The position numbers and the translations under genes are program-made. Positions 36,944 through 46,334 of a stretch of DNA of 64,000 bases are shown here, in pieces. The stretch is from RGIG7179 sp051893555. GTDB lineage: Bacteria; Bacillota; Clostridia; Peptostreptococcales; Anaerovoracaceae. How positions within the stretch are numbered: position 1 is the stretch's first letter; each line of letters begins with the position of its first letter. The DNA lies in assembly GCA_051893555.1 (NCBI GenBank), contig JBJFHL010000086.1, positions 22,907 through 86,906 on the forward strand, written 5' to 3'. The notes under the pieces were generated by a model. It saw only the letters and a list, made by a program, of their open reading frames with translations, was not told the origin of the DNA and searched no databases.

Positions 36944-38977
36944 TTAATATAATCCAAACAATCTTAAAAGTTTATGCCAAAAGTTGAGTTTTTCTTCCAC
37001 TACAGGCTCTGCATCAACCGTTTCGGCAAGTTCAATTGCTTCAGTCTGAATCACAAACTGTACCGAATCCACATTGGTATTCTTTTTCGAGACAAATGAT
37101 GTAATTTCCATGTCACTTCCGGTTGCTTCGGTAATCATAGAGTCCATTTCACCGCTGACTTCCGATTCAATACCTTCGGTTTCTTTTACAAATTCACTCG
37201 TTCCGTTTTTGAGTGTGGCGGTACCGTCAAATAAAGTCTTAACACCGTTATTCAGTTCACCGACAGAAGTTTTCAGCATGCCGACATTTGAATATAAAGT
37301 ATCCATATTTATCTTCAAAGTGTTGGCTCCGCTTGCGGCATTGCTGACCGCAGAAGTATAGCTTTTCAGTCCTTCATAGAAAAGGCTGTAATTATCAAGC
37401 TGTCCTTTGAGCTCTGTTATGCTTGCGGCTGCAGTATTTGAGGCGGCAACAGCGGCAGTTATCCTGTCGGTCACTTCCCTGGATTTCATTGTTTGATCAA
37501 TGTAGCCCTCCTTTATCTGCGTTCGCTGTTCATCCGTAAAAGACTGAACCGCACCGGCTTTTATTTGTGTTTTTTGTTCATCCGTCAGATTAGAGACAGC
37601 CGCAGTTACAATCTGCTGTTTTTGCTCATCGGTTATAGCCTCTGCAGCCTGTGCGACCAATACCTGACCTTCGGCGGTTTGCAGATATGCAGTTGCTTGT
37701 TCCTGTGTATAGCCGCTTGCAACAAGCTGCTCCAAAACCGCTTGAGCTGCCACCTGAGCATACAAGGTATCTGCCTGCGATTGTATATAGGCAAGATAAA
37801 TTGCATCGGCATTCTGCTCAATGTAACCGGCATATAAATCGTCTGCCTGCGCTTCAACCTTTGCAGTTACCTGGGCAAGTGCCCGGTTATATGCCATATT
37901 GTAAACGACATCAGCATCCATTGCTTTCAGAAGCTCTGTTAAAACAGCAGCATATGTTTCGGGGGTAAACGAAACAGTCCGCAAACCGTTTTTAGTAAGT
38001 TCTGTATTTAAAATGGTTTCGGATGCTTTGCAAAGACCGTTGAAAGCAGCATAAGCGCCGTCTAATATTTCTTTGTTTTTCGATGTTATTTGAGACAATC
38101 CGTTATACAAATCCACCGCACCGCTGCTCAGTGCGCCGACACCTATATAAAGTTCGCCTACCTTGTCATTCAAAAGCTTCGTTCCGTCATACAGTTCCTC
38201 AGCGCCGTCTTTTAGTTCACCGGAACCATCATCCAAGTCATTGACCGCACCTATAATCTTATCAATCTTGCTTTGAATTTCAGCATCGTCAATGTCGATA
38301 GCAAGATTTAATTTAATACCGTTAATGGCAATGGCACTCATCTCAAAGTCGGTTACCCTTGCGGTAATTTCAATGTCAGCGCCCTTGTTCGGCAAAATAG
38401 TGTAAGTCAGCTGTTTGTTACTGCCTACATTGGCTGCGGTTGCACCTTCAGCCTTGATATTACTGCATTTATCGGTATCAAGTGTAACAGAGGCCTGCAA
38501 AGCATGCCCTTCAAAGAAATTTCCGATACATTCTGTATTTTCGGTAATTTTCATTGAGATCTTAAGATCGCCGCTTTTTCCTGCAATTTCAGATGCTTTA
38601 TATTCTTTGCCATCCATATAATAGCGGATCGCAATATTCCACGGAATTACATTGCTGTCGAGTTTGCCTTCGTAATATAGTTTCCCGGCTTTCGCATCAA
38701 CAGTGACCATTTCGCCGGAACAGACGACTTTATCGGTAGTCGTCATATTTCGGAGATTTTCGTATTTACCGTAGTCAATAATCTGACCGTCTTTGTCAAG
38801 GTCAAAGATATTAACCACATTGATTTCTTTTACCGAACCGTCAGCATTCAGGTTGATATAAACGACCTCCTCTTTCGGCGTGTTTTCCTGTGCGGCAAAA
38901 GCCGACACCGGAAGTAAAGTTATTACAAGTACGGCGGTCAAAAAAGCCGCTGTTATTCGTTTTGAAAGTTTTTTCAT
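36944..38977 (-). CDS. Secreted YhgE-like heptad-repeat protein of the MMPL locus
   Basis: 677 aa. A signal peptide (residues 1-28, ending VSAFAA) directs it outside. Residues 30-230 are beta-rich (VVYINLNADGSVKEINVVN). The rest is a long helical rod with L-x-x-G type heptads (LKDGAEELYDGTKLLNDKVG, LKNGTSEFVKE) like those in YhgE/Pip phage-receptor and MMPL-associated proteins. A segment of Gln/Ala-rich near-repeats, TDEQKQQI, TDEQKTQI and TDEQRTQI, lies at about 460-510. It ends KLLRLFGLY without an LPXTG motif. It overlaps the MMPL gene by one base (TAATG), so it is probably a periplasmic-side partner of that exporter. Confidence 0.75.
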   Translation of the reverse strand: MKKLSKRITAAFLTAVLVITLLPVSAFAAQENTPKEEVVYINLNADGSVKEINVVNIFDLDKDGQIIDYGKYENLRNMTTTDKVVCSGEMVTVDAKAGKLYYEGKLDSNVIPWNIAIRYYMDGKEYKASEIAGKSGDLKISMKITENTECIGNFFEGHALQASVTLDTDKCSNIKAEGATAANVGSNKQLTYTILPNKGADIEITARVTDFEMSAIAINGIKLNLAIDIDDAEIQSKIDKIIGAVNDLDDGSGELKDGAEELYDGTKLLNDKVGELYIGVGALSSGAVDLYNGLSQITSKNKEILDGAYAAFNGLCKASETILNTELTKNGLRTVSFTPETYAAVLTELLKAMDADVVYNMAYNRALAQVTAKVEAQADDLYAGYIEQNADAIYLAYIQSQADTLYAQVAAQAVLEQLVASGYTQEQATAYLQTAEGQVLVAQAAEAITDEQKQQIVTAAVSNLTDEQKTQIKAGAVQSFTDEQRTQIKEGYIDQTMKSREVTDRITAAVAASNTAAASITELKGQLDNYSLFYEGLKSYTSAVSNAASGANTLKINMDTLYSNVGMLKTSVGELNNGVKTLFDGTATLKNGTSEFVKETEGIESEVSGEMDSMITEATGSDMEITSFVSKKNTNVDSVQFVIQTEAIELAETVDAEPVVEEKLNFWHKLLRLFGLY

Positions 38978-41034
38978 TATTCTGCTGCCTCCTGTATCGT
39001 TTTCTTTTTCTTTATAATGAACCTATCAAATATCGTCAAAAATCCCGGCAAGACAAACATCACAATGATAAGTGAAAAAACTGCGCCTCTGCCGATAAAA
39101 GTGCCTAGCTGAGCCAAAAGCTGATTCGTAGAAAAATAACTAAGTAATAACCCAACTGCGGTAAGGACACTTCCGGATGTAAGTATGGATACTGAAACAT
39201 CAGACAAGGTTTGTACTGCCGCGTCACGTTTTTTCAGTGTTGTGCGGTTTTCCTTATATCGTTCCGTCATTAAAATAGCATAATCAACCGTAGCACCCAA
39301 TTGAACCGTACTTATAATTAAGTAAGCAATATAATATATTGGTTTATCTGCAAAATACGGCACGGACAGATTCAGCCAAATTGCAGTTTCTATATTCAAC
39401 ACTAAAATAATCGGCACAGATACTGATTTCATAGTCAAAAGCAGAACAAGGAACACCGCTCCAATGGCTAATAAATTCACTCTTGTCATATCGGTGGTTA
39501 CTGTATCCATAAGGTCATAGGTACTCACAGCTTCACCTGCGAGATATGTTAGATTCGGATAATACTTTTCTGCTGTTTCTCTTATTTTTTCCACAAGTTC
39601 AAAAGTAACTTTGCCTTCATAATCTGCCTCAACCGTTATAACAAAACGGCTGTAATTATCAGATTGAAGAAGTGCAAGCGTATCAGCATCTAAGTATCCT
39701 TTGGGGATTTCCGTTCCTACTGTATCAACATATGAAATAATGTCGCTCACCTGCGGTAATGAATGCAATTCATTCGATAATTCGGTTTCCATTGTGGCAT
39801 TTCCCTGCGGTACTAACAAAACATAAGTGTCGCTTTTTCCGAAAACAGTTTCGATAGCAGTTTTATCCCTGCCGTATGTTGTGCCTTCACCGTAAATATG
39901 TGATGAGCCGTAAAAAAAAGAATTTGTGTTTGACGCTAAATATGACGGCACAATTAAAACAGCAAACAAACATACCATAGGTATCGCCAACTTGCAAACC
40001 AATTTTCCAAATCCTTTGAAGCTCGGCATAAAAGAACGGTGTCTTGTTTTATCAAGCCATTTATAAGTGACCAGAATAATGGACGGCATAAACAGAAAAA
40101 CGGTGATTAAACTGATTGCCACACCTTTTGCCAAAGCAGTTCCAAGGTCAGGTCCTATTTTAAATTGCATTAATATCAAGGCCAAAAATCCGATAACAGT
40201 AGTAAGGCCGCTTGATAAAATAGATGTGGTTGACTTACACAAAGCAATCACCATCGCCGCATTTACATCTTTTGTTTCCTTGCGGCATTCCTCAAAACGG
40301 TGGATTAAAAATACAGAATAATCCAGTGATACTGCAAGCTGTAATATACTTCCTGCCGCATTTGTCACAAAGGATATTTCACCGAAAATCAAATTGCTCC
40401 CATTATTAATCATAATTGCAACACCCAAGCCTGCCAATATGACAATCGGTTCAATCCAGGAAGTTGTTGTCAAGAACAGTACAACCAAAACGAACAAAAC
40501 CGCAATAGCTGACATTTTCTGTATTTCAGAGACTGTATTCGTTGTTGCGTTCGCCGTAGAAACCGCACTGCCTGTCATAGCGTTGTCGTTTCCTATTATT
40601 TTTCTGATCGAATCAACCGCTGATATGCGATATTCATCTTCGATTGTCATAGTGAACAATGCCGTATTGTCTTTATAATAATTTTCTACAATATCGGTAT
40701 CAAGTGTCGAGATCGGGATTGTAATATCCACCGAGTCGTCAAGCCAGGTAACGGCTGTGACTCCTTCAACATTTTTAAGTTTTTCTTTATATTCCAAAGC
40801 CTGTGGAATTGTAACATCACAAACCATCACACGGGCATTTGGGATACCGCCGCCAAATTCATTCTGCATCACTTCGAGAGAAACCGTTGATTTTGCATCT
40901 GACGGCAAATAGTCATTCATATCATAATTAACCGATACGAGATTTTGCAGAAAAAGGCAAACAATAAAGCAAACTGAAAATAATGCAATGATAAGTTTTC
41001 GATGCTTTACAACGCCGGCATAAAATTTTCCCAT
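38977..41034 (-). CDS. MMPL/RND family exporter
   Basis: 685 aa with about 12 membrane segments in two halves, each with a large extracytoplasmic loop (residues about 35-175 and 360-520). RND-type signatures include LQLAVSLDYSVFLIHRFEE and LGATVDYAILMTERYKE, the paired proton-relay segments. Gram-positive MMPL proteins export lipids, siderophore-like compounds or antimicrobial agents; the substrate here is unknown. The start shares a base with the stop of the 104-aa gene upstream. The locus is AT-richer than its surroundings. Confidence 0.9.
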   Translation of the reverse strand: MGKFYAGVVKHRKLIIALFSVCFIVCLFLQNLVSVNYDMNDYLPSDAKSTVSLEVMQNEFGGGIPNARVMVCDVTIPQALEYKEKLKNVEGVTAVTWLDDSVDITIPISTLDTDIVENYYKDNTALFTMTIEDEYRISAVDSIRKIIGNDNAMTGSAVSTANATTNTVSEIQKMSAIAVLFVLVVLFLTTTSWIEPIVILAGLGVAIMINNGSNLIFGEISFVTNAAGSILQLAVSLDYSVFLIHRFEECRKETKDVNAAMVIALCKSTTSILSSGLTTVIGFLALILMQFKIGPDLGTALAKGVAISLITVFLFMPSIILVTYKWLDKTRHRSFMPSFKGFGKLVCKLAIPMVCLFAVLIVPSYLASNTNSFFYGSSHIYGEGTTYGRDKTAIETVFGKSDTYVLLVPQGNATMETELSNELHSLPQVSDIISYVDTVGTEIPKGYLDADTLALLQSDNYSRFVITVEADYEGKVTFELVEKIRETAEKYYPNLTYLAGEAVSTYDLMDTVTTDMTRVNLLAIGAVFLVLLLTMKSVSVPIILVLNIETAIWLNLSVPYFADKPIYYIAYLIISTVQLGATVDYAILMTERYKENRTTLKKRDAAVQTLSDVSVSILTSGSVLTAVGLLLSYFSTNQLLAQLGTFIGRGAVFSLIIVMFVLPGFLTIFDRFIIKKKKTIQEAAE

Positions 41035-41348
41035 TATGCTTTAACCTCACTTTCTGTAACGGCAATTCCCTTTATTCTGAAAATATTTCGTTCTCCCTGC
41101 AATGATAATTCAATTTCTTTTTCTGTAATTCTGCCGACAGCCGTGTATTCAATGATACGAAGCAGTGTAACCAGGCGTCCGTTCATTTTACAATTTCCCT
41201 TACTGTCAATCGACCCGTTCACTGGCTCTGAATGTTCTAATAAATCCAGCGTACCGTTTATTATATTATCCGCGAAAAACAGATTGATTGTTCCGTATCT
41301 TGACCCGATAGGTGTATACATTGTAATGTTGTATTTTATGTTCTTCAT
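41034..41348 (-). CDS. Small hypothetical protein, first gene of the MMPL locus
   Basis: 104 aa, not recognised. Predicted beta-rich and soluble (SRYGTINLFFADNIINGTLDLLEHSEPVNG). No strong ribosome-binding site precedes the ATG, but overlap with the MMPL start (TAATG) and location after the TetR-controlled intergenic region support a real gene. Similar short proteins accompany MMPL exporters in other Firmicutes by general experience; no function is claimed. Confidence 0.65.
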   Translation of the reverse strand: MKNIKYNITMYTPIGSRYGTINLFFADNIINGTLDLLEHSEPVNGSIDSKGNCKMNGRLVTLLRIIEYTAVGRITEKEIELSLQGERNIFRIKGIAVTESEVKA

Positions 41349-41493
41349 ATTGTTATCTGTATGGCATCTTCAATGGATACCGATGCGCTCCTTTCTCCGA
41401 TCGTCAAATTATTTTAATCAAAATGGTTGTTATACCCAATGCTATCAATACGCAGCCGACTACTCGATTTACTACTATGCCTATTATAGAAAT

Positions 41494-41571
41494 GTTTTGT
41501 TTGAAACAAAACGGTCAAATACACCTCGAATGGGTAAAATACGGACAAATTACGCAATTTGACGGTCAAAT
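41494..41571. promoter_or_regulatory. Palindrome and direct repeats between the MMPL locus and its TetR gene
   Basis: GTTTTGTTTGAAACAAAAC (41494-41512) is a perfect 19-bp palindrome, the right size for a TetR-family operator. It overlaps the first of three direct repeats ACGG(T/A)CAAAT at 41511, 41541 and 41562. The whole 297-bp intergenic gap (41349-41645) holds no other gene. Operator function is inferred from position between divergent genes. Confidence 0.6.
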
Positions 41572-41645
41572 GCCCGTAATTATCCATTGAAAATTTGCCG
41601 GACAGTTGTATAATAAAATTTGTTGTTCTGTTTGGAGGATTATGT

Positions 41646-42248
41646 ATGAAACACGAAGTAACATCGTTAGCTACCAAAAAGACTCTTGCGGAGTCACTGA
41701 AAAAAATAATGGAAAAAAAGAGTTTTTCAAAAATCACAGTCAGTGAAATCATTTCCGATTGCGGATTCAACAGAAAAACCTTTTATTATCACTTTGAAGA
41801 TACTTATCAATTGTTAAAATGGATATTTGAAAGTGAGGGTATTGAAGTAGTAAAGCATTTCAATCTAATCGTCGATTACGAAGAAGCTATTGCATTCATA
41901 ATGAATTATATCGAGACAAACGACTACATAATTAACTGCGCTTACGATTCCATCGGACGAGATGAAATGAAACGGTTTTTTTATGTGGATTTTATTGAAC
42001 TGATTACTTCATTTATTGACAGTGCGGAAAAGGAGACAGGTCTTTTTTTAAGCGAGAATTACAAAAGGTTTATCTGCTCTTTTTACACCGAAGCCCTTGC
42101 AGGAATGCTTATTGATTGGGCGAAAAACCATAAAACAAGAAACAGAGAGCAGGTAATAGAATATCTTGTAAAAACAATGAAATCTTCTTTAATGGGAATT
42201 CTTGAGGTCACGCCTGTTACGGAGAAACCAAATTTCACAAGCCGGTAA
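41646..42248 (+). CDS. TetR-family transcriptional regulator
   Basis: 200 aa; ATG at 41646 after GGAGG. N-terminal helix-turn-helix (TLAESLKKIMEKKSFSKITVSEIISDCGFNRKTFYYHFEDTYQLL split over residues 9-53, with the NRKTFYYHF recognition helix). The C-terminal 130 residues resemble the TetR_C_7 type (DhaS-like). Divergent from the MMPL locus, so it probably represses export genes until a toxic substrate appears. Confidence 0.9.
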   Translation: MKHEVTSLATKKTLAESLKKIMEKKSFSKITVSEIISDCGFNRKTFYYHFEDTYQLLKWIFESEGIEVVKHFNLIVDYEEAIAFIMNYIETNDYIINCAYDSIGRDEMKRFFYVDFIELITSFIDSAEKETGLFLSENYKRFICSFYTEALAGMLIDWAKNHKTRNREQVIEYLVKTMKSSLMGILEVTPVTEKPNFTSR

Positions 42249-42401
42249 AAATCAATTAATTTCTATAAATAAGTAGTATTTTTCCTTCCGCATACCCTCA
42301 ATCTCCTTTTTTGAACAAAAAAAGATTGCAATCGGTCGAAAAATATCGCATGATAGAATCAGGATTGCAGAAGCATGTTTGATAAAAGGAGGAAGGGCGC
42401 A

Positions 42402-43202
42402 ATGTATCTGAGCGTTGGTGAAATCTCAAAGGCACTGGGAATTTCCAATGAAACCATTCGTCATTATGTGCAGGAAGGCATTATAGCCCCGCATAAAAAT
42501 CCGGAAAACAATTATTGGGAGTATTCTTCTGAGGATTTCATTCGTCTTTCCGATGTCCTGTTTTATCGCTCCGTCGGATTATCCATTAAAGAGATCAAGA
42601 ATATCATGAATGACGACATTTCCGTGGAAGAAATCGGCACTGTCATGAAAGCGCGGAGAACCGAATTGACCAATGTCATCAAAGAGGCAGTCAATATGAT
42701 GCAGCGGCTGGATGAATGGGAAGAACATTATCAGAAAGAACTGGACATGCGAGGCAAATTTAGCATCGGGCCGATGCCGGTGGGCTATCGCAGAAGCGAT
42801 TATATCGATGAAAGCAAGCATATCGCCAGTGCATTGCGGGAATGTTTCGATCTGGAAAAAGACGACTGGATGAATTTGTCCCTTTCTTTCTGTTACAATC
42901 TTGCAGAACCTGAAAAAGGAATGCGCAAATATTTTTCCTTTCCGGAAGAGACTCGTTTGAAAATCGCCAACACCAGGGTGGACATGATTGAAGAAAGAGA
43001 CGATCATTGTCTGATGACAGAGGTGTACTATTCCGAAAACATTGAGGAAATGACAGTACCGCTGCTTTCCTACGCAGAGGAGCATCAAATCTGCCTGAAG
43101 GGCATGATTTACGGGCGGGAAGGAACCAACTTCTTCAGGAACGGCGTGCGCTCGGGACTGTACCGGCTTTATGCGCCGATTCAAACCGGCAGAAAAAAAT
43201 GA
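42402..43202 (+). CDS. MerR-family transcriptional regulator
   Basis: 266 aa; ATG at 42402, nine bases after AGGAGG. N-terminal MerR helix-turn-helix (YLSVGEISKALGISNETIRHYVQEGII), then YSSEDFIRLSDVLFYRSVGLSIKEIK and a coiled-coil dimerisation helix to about residue 125. The C-terminal 140 residues look like a diverged effector-binding domain (MPVGYRRSDYIDES, then MIEERDDHCLMTEVYYSENI). Two MerR-type promoters with 19-bp spacers lie immediately downstream, before the dipeptidase and transporter genes, and are the likely targets. Confidence 0.9.
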   Translation: MYLSVGEISKALGISNETIRHYVQEGIIAPHKNPENNYWEYSSEDFIRLSDVLFYRSVGLSIKEIKNIMNDDISVEEIGTVMKARRTELTNVIKEAVNMMQRLDEWEEHYQKELDMRGKFSIGPMPVGYRRSDYIDESKHIASALRECFDLEKDDWMNLSLSFCYNLAEPEKGMRKYFSFPEETRLKIANTRVDMIEERDDHCLMTEVYYSENIEEMTVPLLSYAEEHQICLKGMIYGREGTNFFRNGVRSGLYRLYAPIQTGRKK

Positions 43203-43212
43203 AAAAACAGCC

Positions 43213-43243
43213 TTGACCTTGTACGTGCCACAGGGTTTATACT
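43213..43243 (+). promoter_or_regulatory. MerR-type promoter of the M20 dipeptidase gene
   Basis: TTGACC (43213-43218), a 19-bp spacer and TATACT (43238-43243). The overlong spacer carries an imperfect dyad, ACCTTGT with ACAGGGT, as in MerR-activated promoters. Confidence 0.75.
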
Positions 43244-43312
43244 TGTTTCTGATAACAAAGATATCGGAGCAAATGCACGCATAACCCATGGAAGAGAAAG
43301 GAAGAGGCCGGC

Positions 43313-44605
43313 ATGAGAGAGATGCAGAAACAGGTAGAGCGTTATTTTCTTGATCGAAAAGATGAAATGTATGCACACTTAAAAACATTGATGGAATTCG
43401 CAAGTATTACGGATGACAGGGAATGCTGCAAGACGGCGCTGCGTTATGTGGCAGATACCGCGCGCTCTTTCGGGATGAAGACAACCATCGGAAAATACGG
43501 TGATGTGGCAGTGATTGAAGTCGGAGAAGGCGACACGACAGTGGGCATTCTGACCCATGTGGATGTGGTCGATATCGGAAACCGCCAGGCGTGGACTTAT
43601 GAACCGTTTACCCTGACAGAGGCAGACGGCAGTCTCTACGGACGCGGCATTGTGGACGATAAGGGTCCGGTCATCGCAAGTCTGTATGCGCTGAAATTTC
43701 TGATGGAAACTGTTCCGAAGTTCACGAAAAAAGTGCAGTTGATCGTGGGTACCAGCGAAGAAGATACCTGGACCGATATGTTGCACTATAAAGAGGAGTT
43801 CAAGCTTCCGGATTACGGTTATTCCCCGGACGGGAATTTCCCGATCTATAATGCCGAAAACGGTTATATGGATGTCGAACTGCTGTTCCGTCAGGAACTT
43901 CCGGAAGAATATTCGGGTTTCCGCTGCGGCTCGGCGGCCAACAGCGTACCGTCCGAAGGCATGTATTGCCATGACGGCAAGCTCCATCGCGTGACAGGAT
44001 GTGCGGCACACAGTTCCGCACCGGAACTGGGAGAAAACGCCATGTTGAACCTGGCAGACGAACTGAAAGATACCGGACTTGATTTCGTACGATTTCTGCG
44101 GGACTTCTTCCCGAAAGATGTGTATGCGTCGCTCCTGCCGCTGCAAAGAACCGCAATCACTGTACCGGAAGAGTACAAACTGAATACAACGATTGTACCG
44201 ACGATTTTAACGCAGGAAGGGCGCAATATCCGCATCAACTTTAATGTGCGGCAGGCGTTTGACATTCCGAATGAGAATATTCAGGCCGCCTTTGAAAGTC
44301 AGATGGAGTCCTATCATTATGATATCCACATCGAAGAAAGCCTGTTCCCGTTCTATCTGGACAGCAACCAGCCGTGGCTGACGCGCATGAAGGAAGTGTA
44401 TGAGTCCTTCGGCAAGAAAAATGAATTCCTGCCGGCAGCAGGATGCAGCTATGCGAAGGCTGTGCCGAATTTCGTAAGCTGGGGTCCGGTCTTCCCGGGA
44501 GATCCGGATTGTGCCCATATGGAAAACGAACAGATTCCGGAGGCAAGTTTCCTGCTGGGTGCGGAAATTTATGCACTGTATCTGTATCAGGAGGCTGTCA
44601 TTTAA
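43313..44605 (+). CDS. M20-family dipeptidase (PepV-like)
   Basis: 430 aa, cytosolic. Di-zinc peptidase hydrolysing dipeptides or N-acyl amino acids. Metal ligands: GILTHVDVVDIG (His, Asp near 83-86), GRGIVDDKGP (Asp near 114-116), GTSEEDTW (catalytic Glu pair near 148-150), SPDGNFP (Asp near 170) and a late His (CAHMENEQI, in place of the usual C-terminal motif). The inserted dimerisation/lid domain is present. The MerR-type promoter upstream and the YfcC transporter downstream suggest import and cleavage of a peptide. Confidence 0.9.
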   Translation: MREMQKQVERYFLDRKDEMYAHLKTLMEFASITDDRECCKTALRYVADTARSFGMKTTIGKYGDVAVIEVGEGDTTVGILTHVDVVDIGNRQAWTYEPFTLTEADGSLYGRGIVDDKGPVIASLYALKFLMETVPKFTKKVQLIVGTSEEDTWTDMLHYKEEFKLPDYGYSPDGNFPIYNAENGYMDVELLFRQELPEEYSGFRCGSAANSVPSEGMYCHDGKLHRVTGCAAHSSAPELGENAMLNLADELKDTGLDFVRFLRDFFPKDVYASLLPLQRTAITVPEEYKLNTTIVPTILTQEGRNIRINFNVRQAFDIPNENIQAAFESQMESYHYDIHIEESLFPFYLDSNQPWLTRMKEVYESFGKKNEFLPAAGCSYAKAVPNFVSWGPVFPGDPDCAHMENEQIPEASFLLGAEIYALYLYQEAVI

Positions 44606-44643
44606 CATTCAGGTTCTTTTGTACAAAAAATATGAAAAAAAGC

Positions 44644-44674
44644 TTGACCCCGTGGTTGCCACGGGGTTTATAAT
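44644..44674 (+). promoter_or_regulatory. MerR-type promoter of the YfcC transporter gene
   Basis: TTGACC (44644-44649), a 19-bp spacer and TATAAT (44669-44674). The spacer is filled by a perfect dyad, ACCCCGTGG and CCACGGGGT arms around a 3-bp centre (44647-44667). Confidence 0.88.
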
Positions 44675-44771
44675 ATTTTATAATCTATTGTAAGATTATG
44701 TGTCGCACACATATGCAATCATTACAAAAGTATTTTTATTCACATCACACTATTTCACAGGAGGAAACATC

Positions 44772-46178
44772 ATGAATAAGAAAGAGAAAAAGGGCTGGAG
44801 CCCCAATCCGTATGTTCTGATCGTTCTCATCGTCCTGATCTGTACAGTCGCCACATGGATTGTACCGGCAGGAAACTTTGAAAGGGCCTATGATGAGGAA
44901 CTGGGAAGAGAACTGGTTGTACCGGGAAGCTATCAGGCAGCAGAACAGACACCGGTCGGCATCAAGGGCTTCCTGGAAAGTATCTTTAACGGCTTTTATG
45001 ACGCTGCGGATATCATATTCTTCATTTTGTTCGCAGCCGCTTACGTCAATGTCCTTTCTGAAAAAGGTGCATTGAATGCCCTGACCGGTATGCTGCTTCG
45101 AAAACTGGGCGATAAGGATGTGCTGATCATACCGGCATTTATGCTGTTATTCGGTCTGGGCGGCACCACCTTCGGCATGTTTGAAGAAACCTATGCATTG
45201 ATACCTGCCTTCATGGTGATTGCAATTGCTCTGGGATATGACCGGGTTGTCGGCGGTGCCATCGTATTCGTCGGCGTTGCAACCGGCTTCGCTGCAGCAA
45301 CCCTGAACCCGTTCACCATCGGTATCGCATCCGCAGTTGCAGAAGTGGATCTGGTAACTCCGAAGCTCCTGGCATTCCGTGTTGTATGTTTCATTCTTTT
45401 CGAAGCACTTGCAATCACATATGTGATGCGTTATGCGAGAAAAATCCGCCAGGACCCGACCAAGAGTGTAATGTACGGTGATCCGAATGCTTTGCAGGGA
45501 ATGGAAGGCATGGGCACGAAAGAAGAAATCATGCAGTCCGAATTTTCAAGTCAGCATAAACTGGCACTGCTCGGTTTCGTCGCACTGCTCGTCATCATGA
45601 TCGTAGGTATCATCGTACAAGGCTGGTATCTGACGGAAATCGCAACCCTGTTCCTGCTGTTCATGGTAATTACCTGTCTCATCTACAGACTCAGCGCCAA
45701 TGAAATCGCTGAAATGTTCGTAGCCGGTGCAAAGAGTGCTTTGTTCGGTGCTATGCTGGTAGGTGTGGCAAGAGGCGTTTCCATCGTAATGACCGACGGC
45801 AACATCATCGATACATGTGTAAACGCACTGGCAAACGTGGTTTCTACCCTTCCGTCTTCTGTCAATGCAATCGGTATGGTTGTCGTTCAGAATCTGGTCA
45901 ACTTCTTCATTCCGTCCGGTTCCGGCCAGGCCGTTGTAACCATGCCGATTCTGGCACCGGTAGCAGACTTAATCGGACAGTCCAGAGAAGTTGCCGTTAT
46001 CGCATACCAGTTTGGTGACGGTTTCTCCAACATGTTCTGGCCTACCGCAGTAGCTACCGAATGCGGTATCATGGGTATCGGTCTGAACAAGTGGTATAAG
46101 TTCATCACACCGCTGTTCGGCATGATGGTCCTGCTGCAGTGCATCATGATCGTCATTGCAGTTGCAATCGGATTCTAA
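44772..46178 (+). CDS. YfcC-family membrane transporter (basic amino acid or peptide antiporter type)
   Basis: 468 aa; ATG at 44772 after GGAGG. About 12 membrane segments. Family motifs: NPYVLIVLIVLICTVATWIVPAGNF at the N-terminus, GGTTFGMFEETYALIPAFMVIAIALGYDRVVGGAIVF split around residues 133-165, NFFIPSGSGQAVVTMPILAPVAD, and FGDGFSNMFWPTA. YfcC/ArcD-superfamily carriers move amino acids or short peptides. A MerR promoter shared in design with the dipeptidase gene points to one regulon. Confidence 0.88.
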   Translation: MNKKEKKGWSPNPYVLIVLIVLICTVATWIVPAGNFERAYDEELGRELVVPGSYQAAEQTPVGIKGFLESIFNGFYDAADIIFFILFAAAYVNVLSEKGALNALTGMLLRKLGDKDVLIIPAFMLLFGLGGTTFGMFEETYALIPAFMVIAIALGYDRVVGGAIVFVGVATGFAAATLNPFTIGIASAVAEVDLVTPKLLAFRVVCFILFEALAITYVMRYARKIRQDPTKSVMYGDPNALQGMEGMGTKEEIMQSEFSSQHKLALLGFVALLVIMIVGIIVQGWYLTEIATLFLLFMVITCLIYRLSANEIAEMFVAGAKSALFGAMLVGVARGVSIVMTDGNIIDTCVNALANVVSTLPSSVNAIGMVVVQNLVNFFIPSGSGQAVVTMPILAPVADLIGQSREVAVIAYQFGDGFSNMFWPTAVATECGIMGIGLNKWYKFITPLFGMMVLLQCIMIVIAVAIGF

Positions 46179-46234
46179 TAGAGAAATTCGATTATCCATA
46201 ATATTTCGTAATATTTCGTGCGATACAAGTCACA

Positions 46235-46269
46235 AAAGGGCGGATTCCGCTGAGGAATCCGCCCTTTGT
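46235..46269 (+). terminator. Terminator of the YfcC gene
   Basis: AAAGGGCGGATTCC pairs with GGAATCCGCCCTTT, followed by GTTT. Confidence 0.85.
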
Positions 46270-46276
46270 TTCTGTC

Positions 46277-46304
46277 AGAAAAACAACCCGGTAAAAACCG
46301 GGTT
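46277..46304 (-). terminator. Terminator of rpsU-yqeY
   Basis: AACCCGGT (46285-46292) pairs with ACCGGGTT (46297-46304); on the minus strand it is followed by GTTTTTC. Confidence 0.88.
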
Positions 46305-46334
46305 GTCCAAGGTTCTTATTCAGCCCTAAAATTC

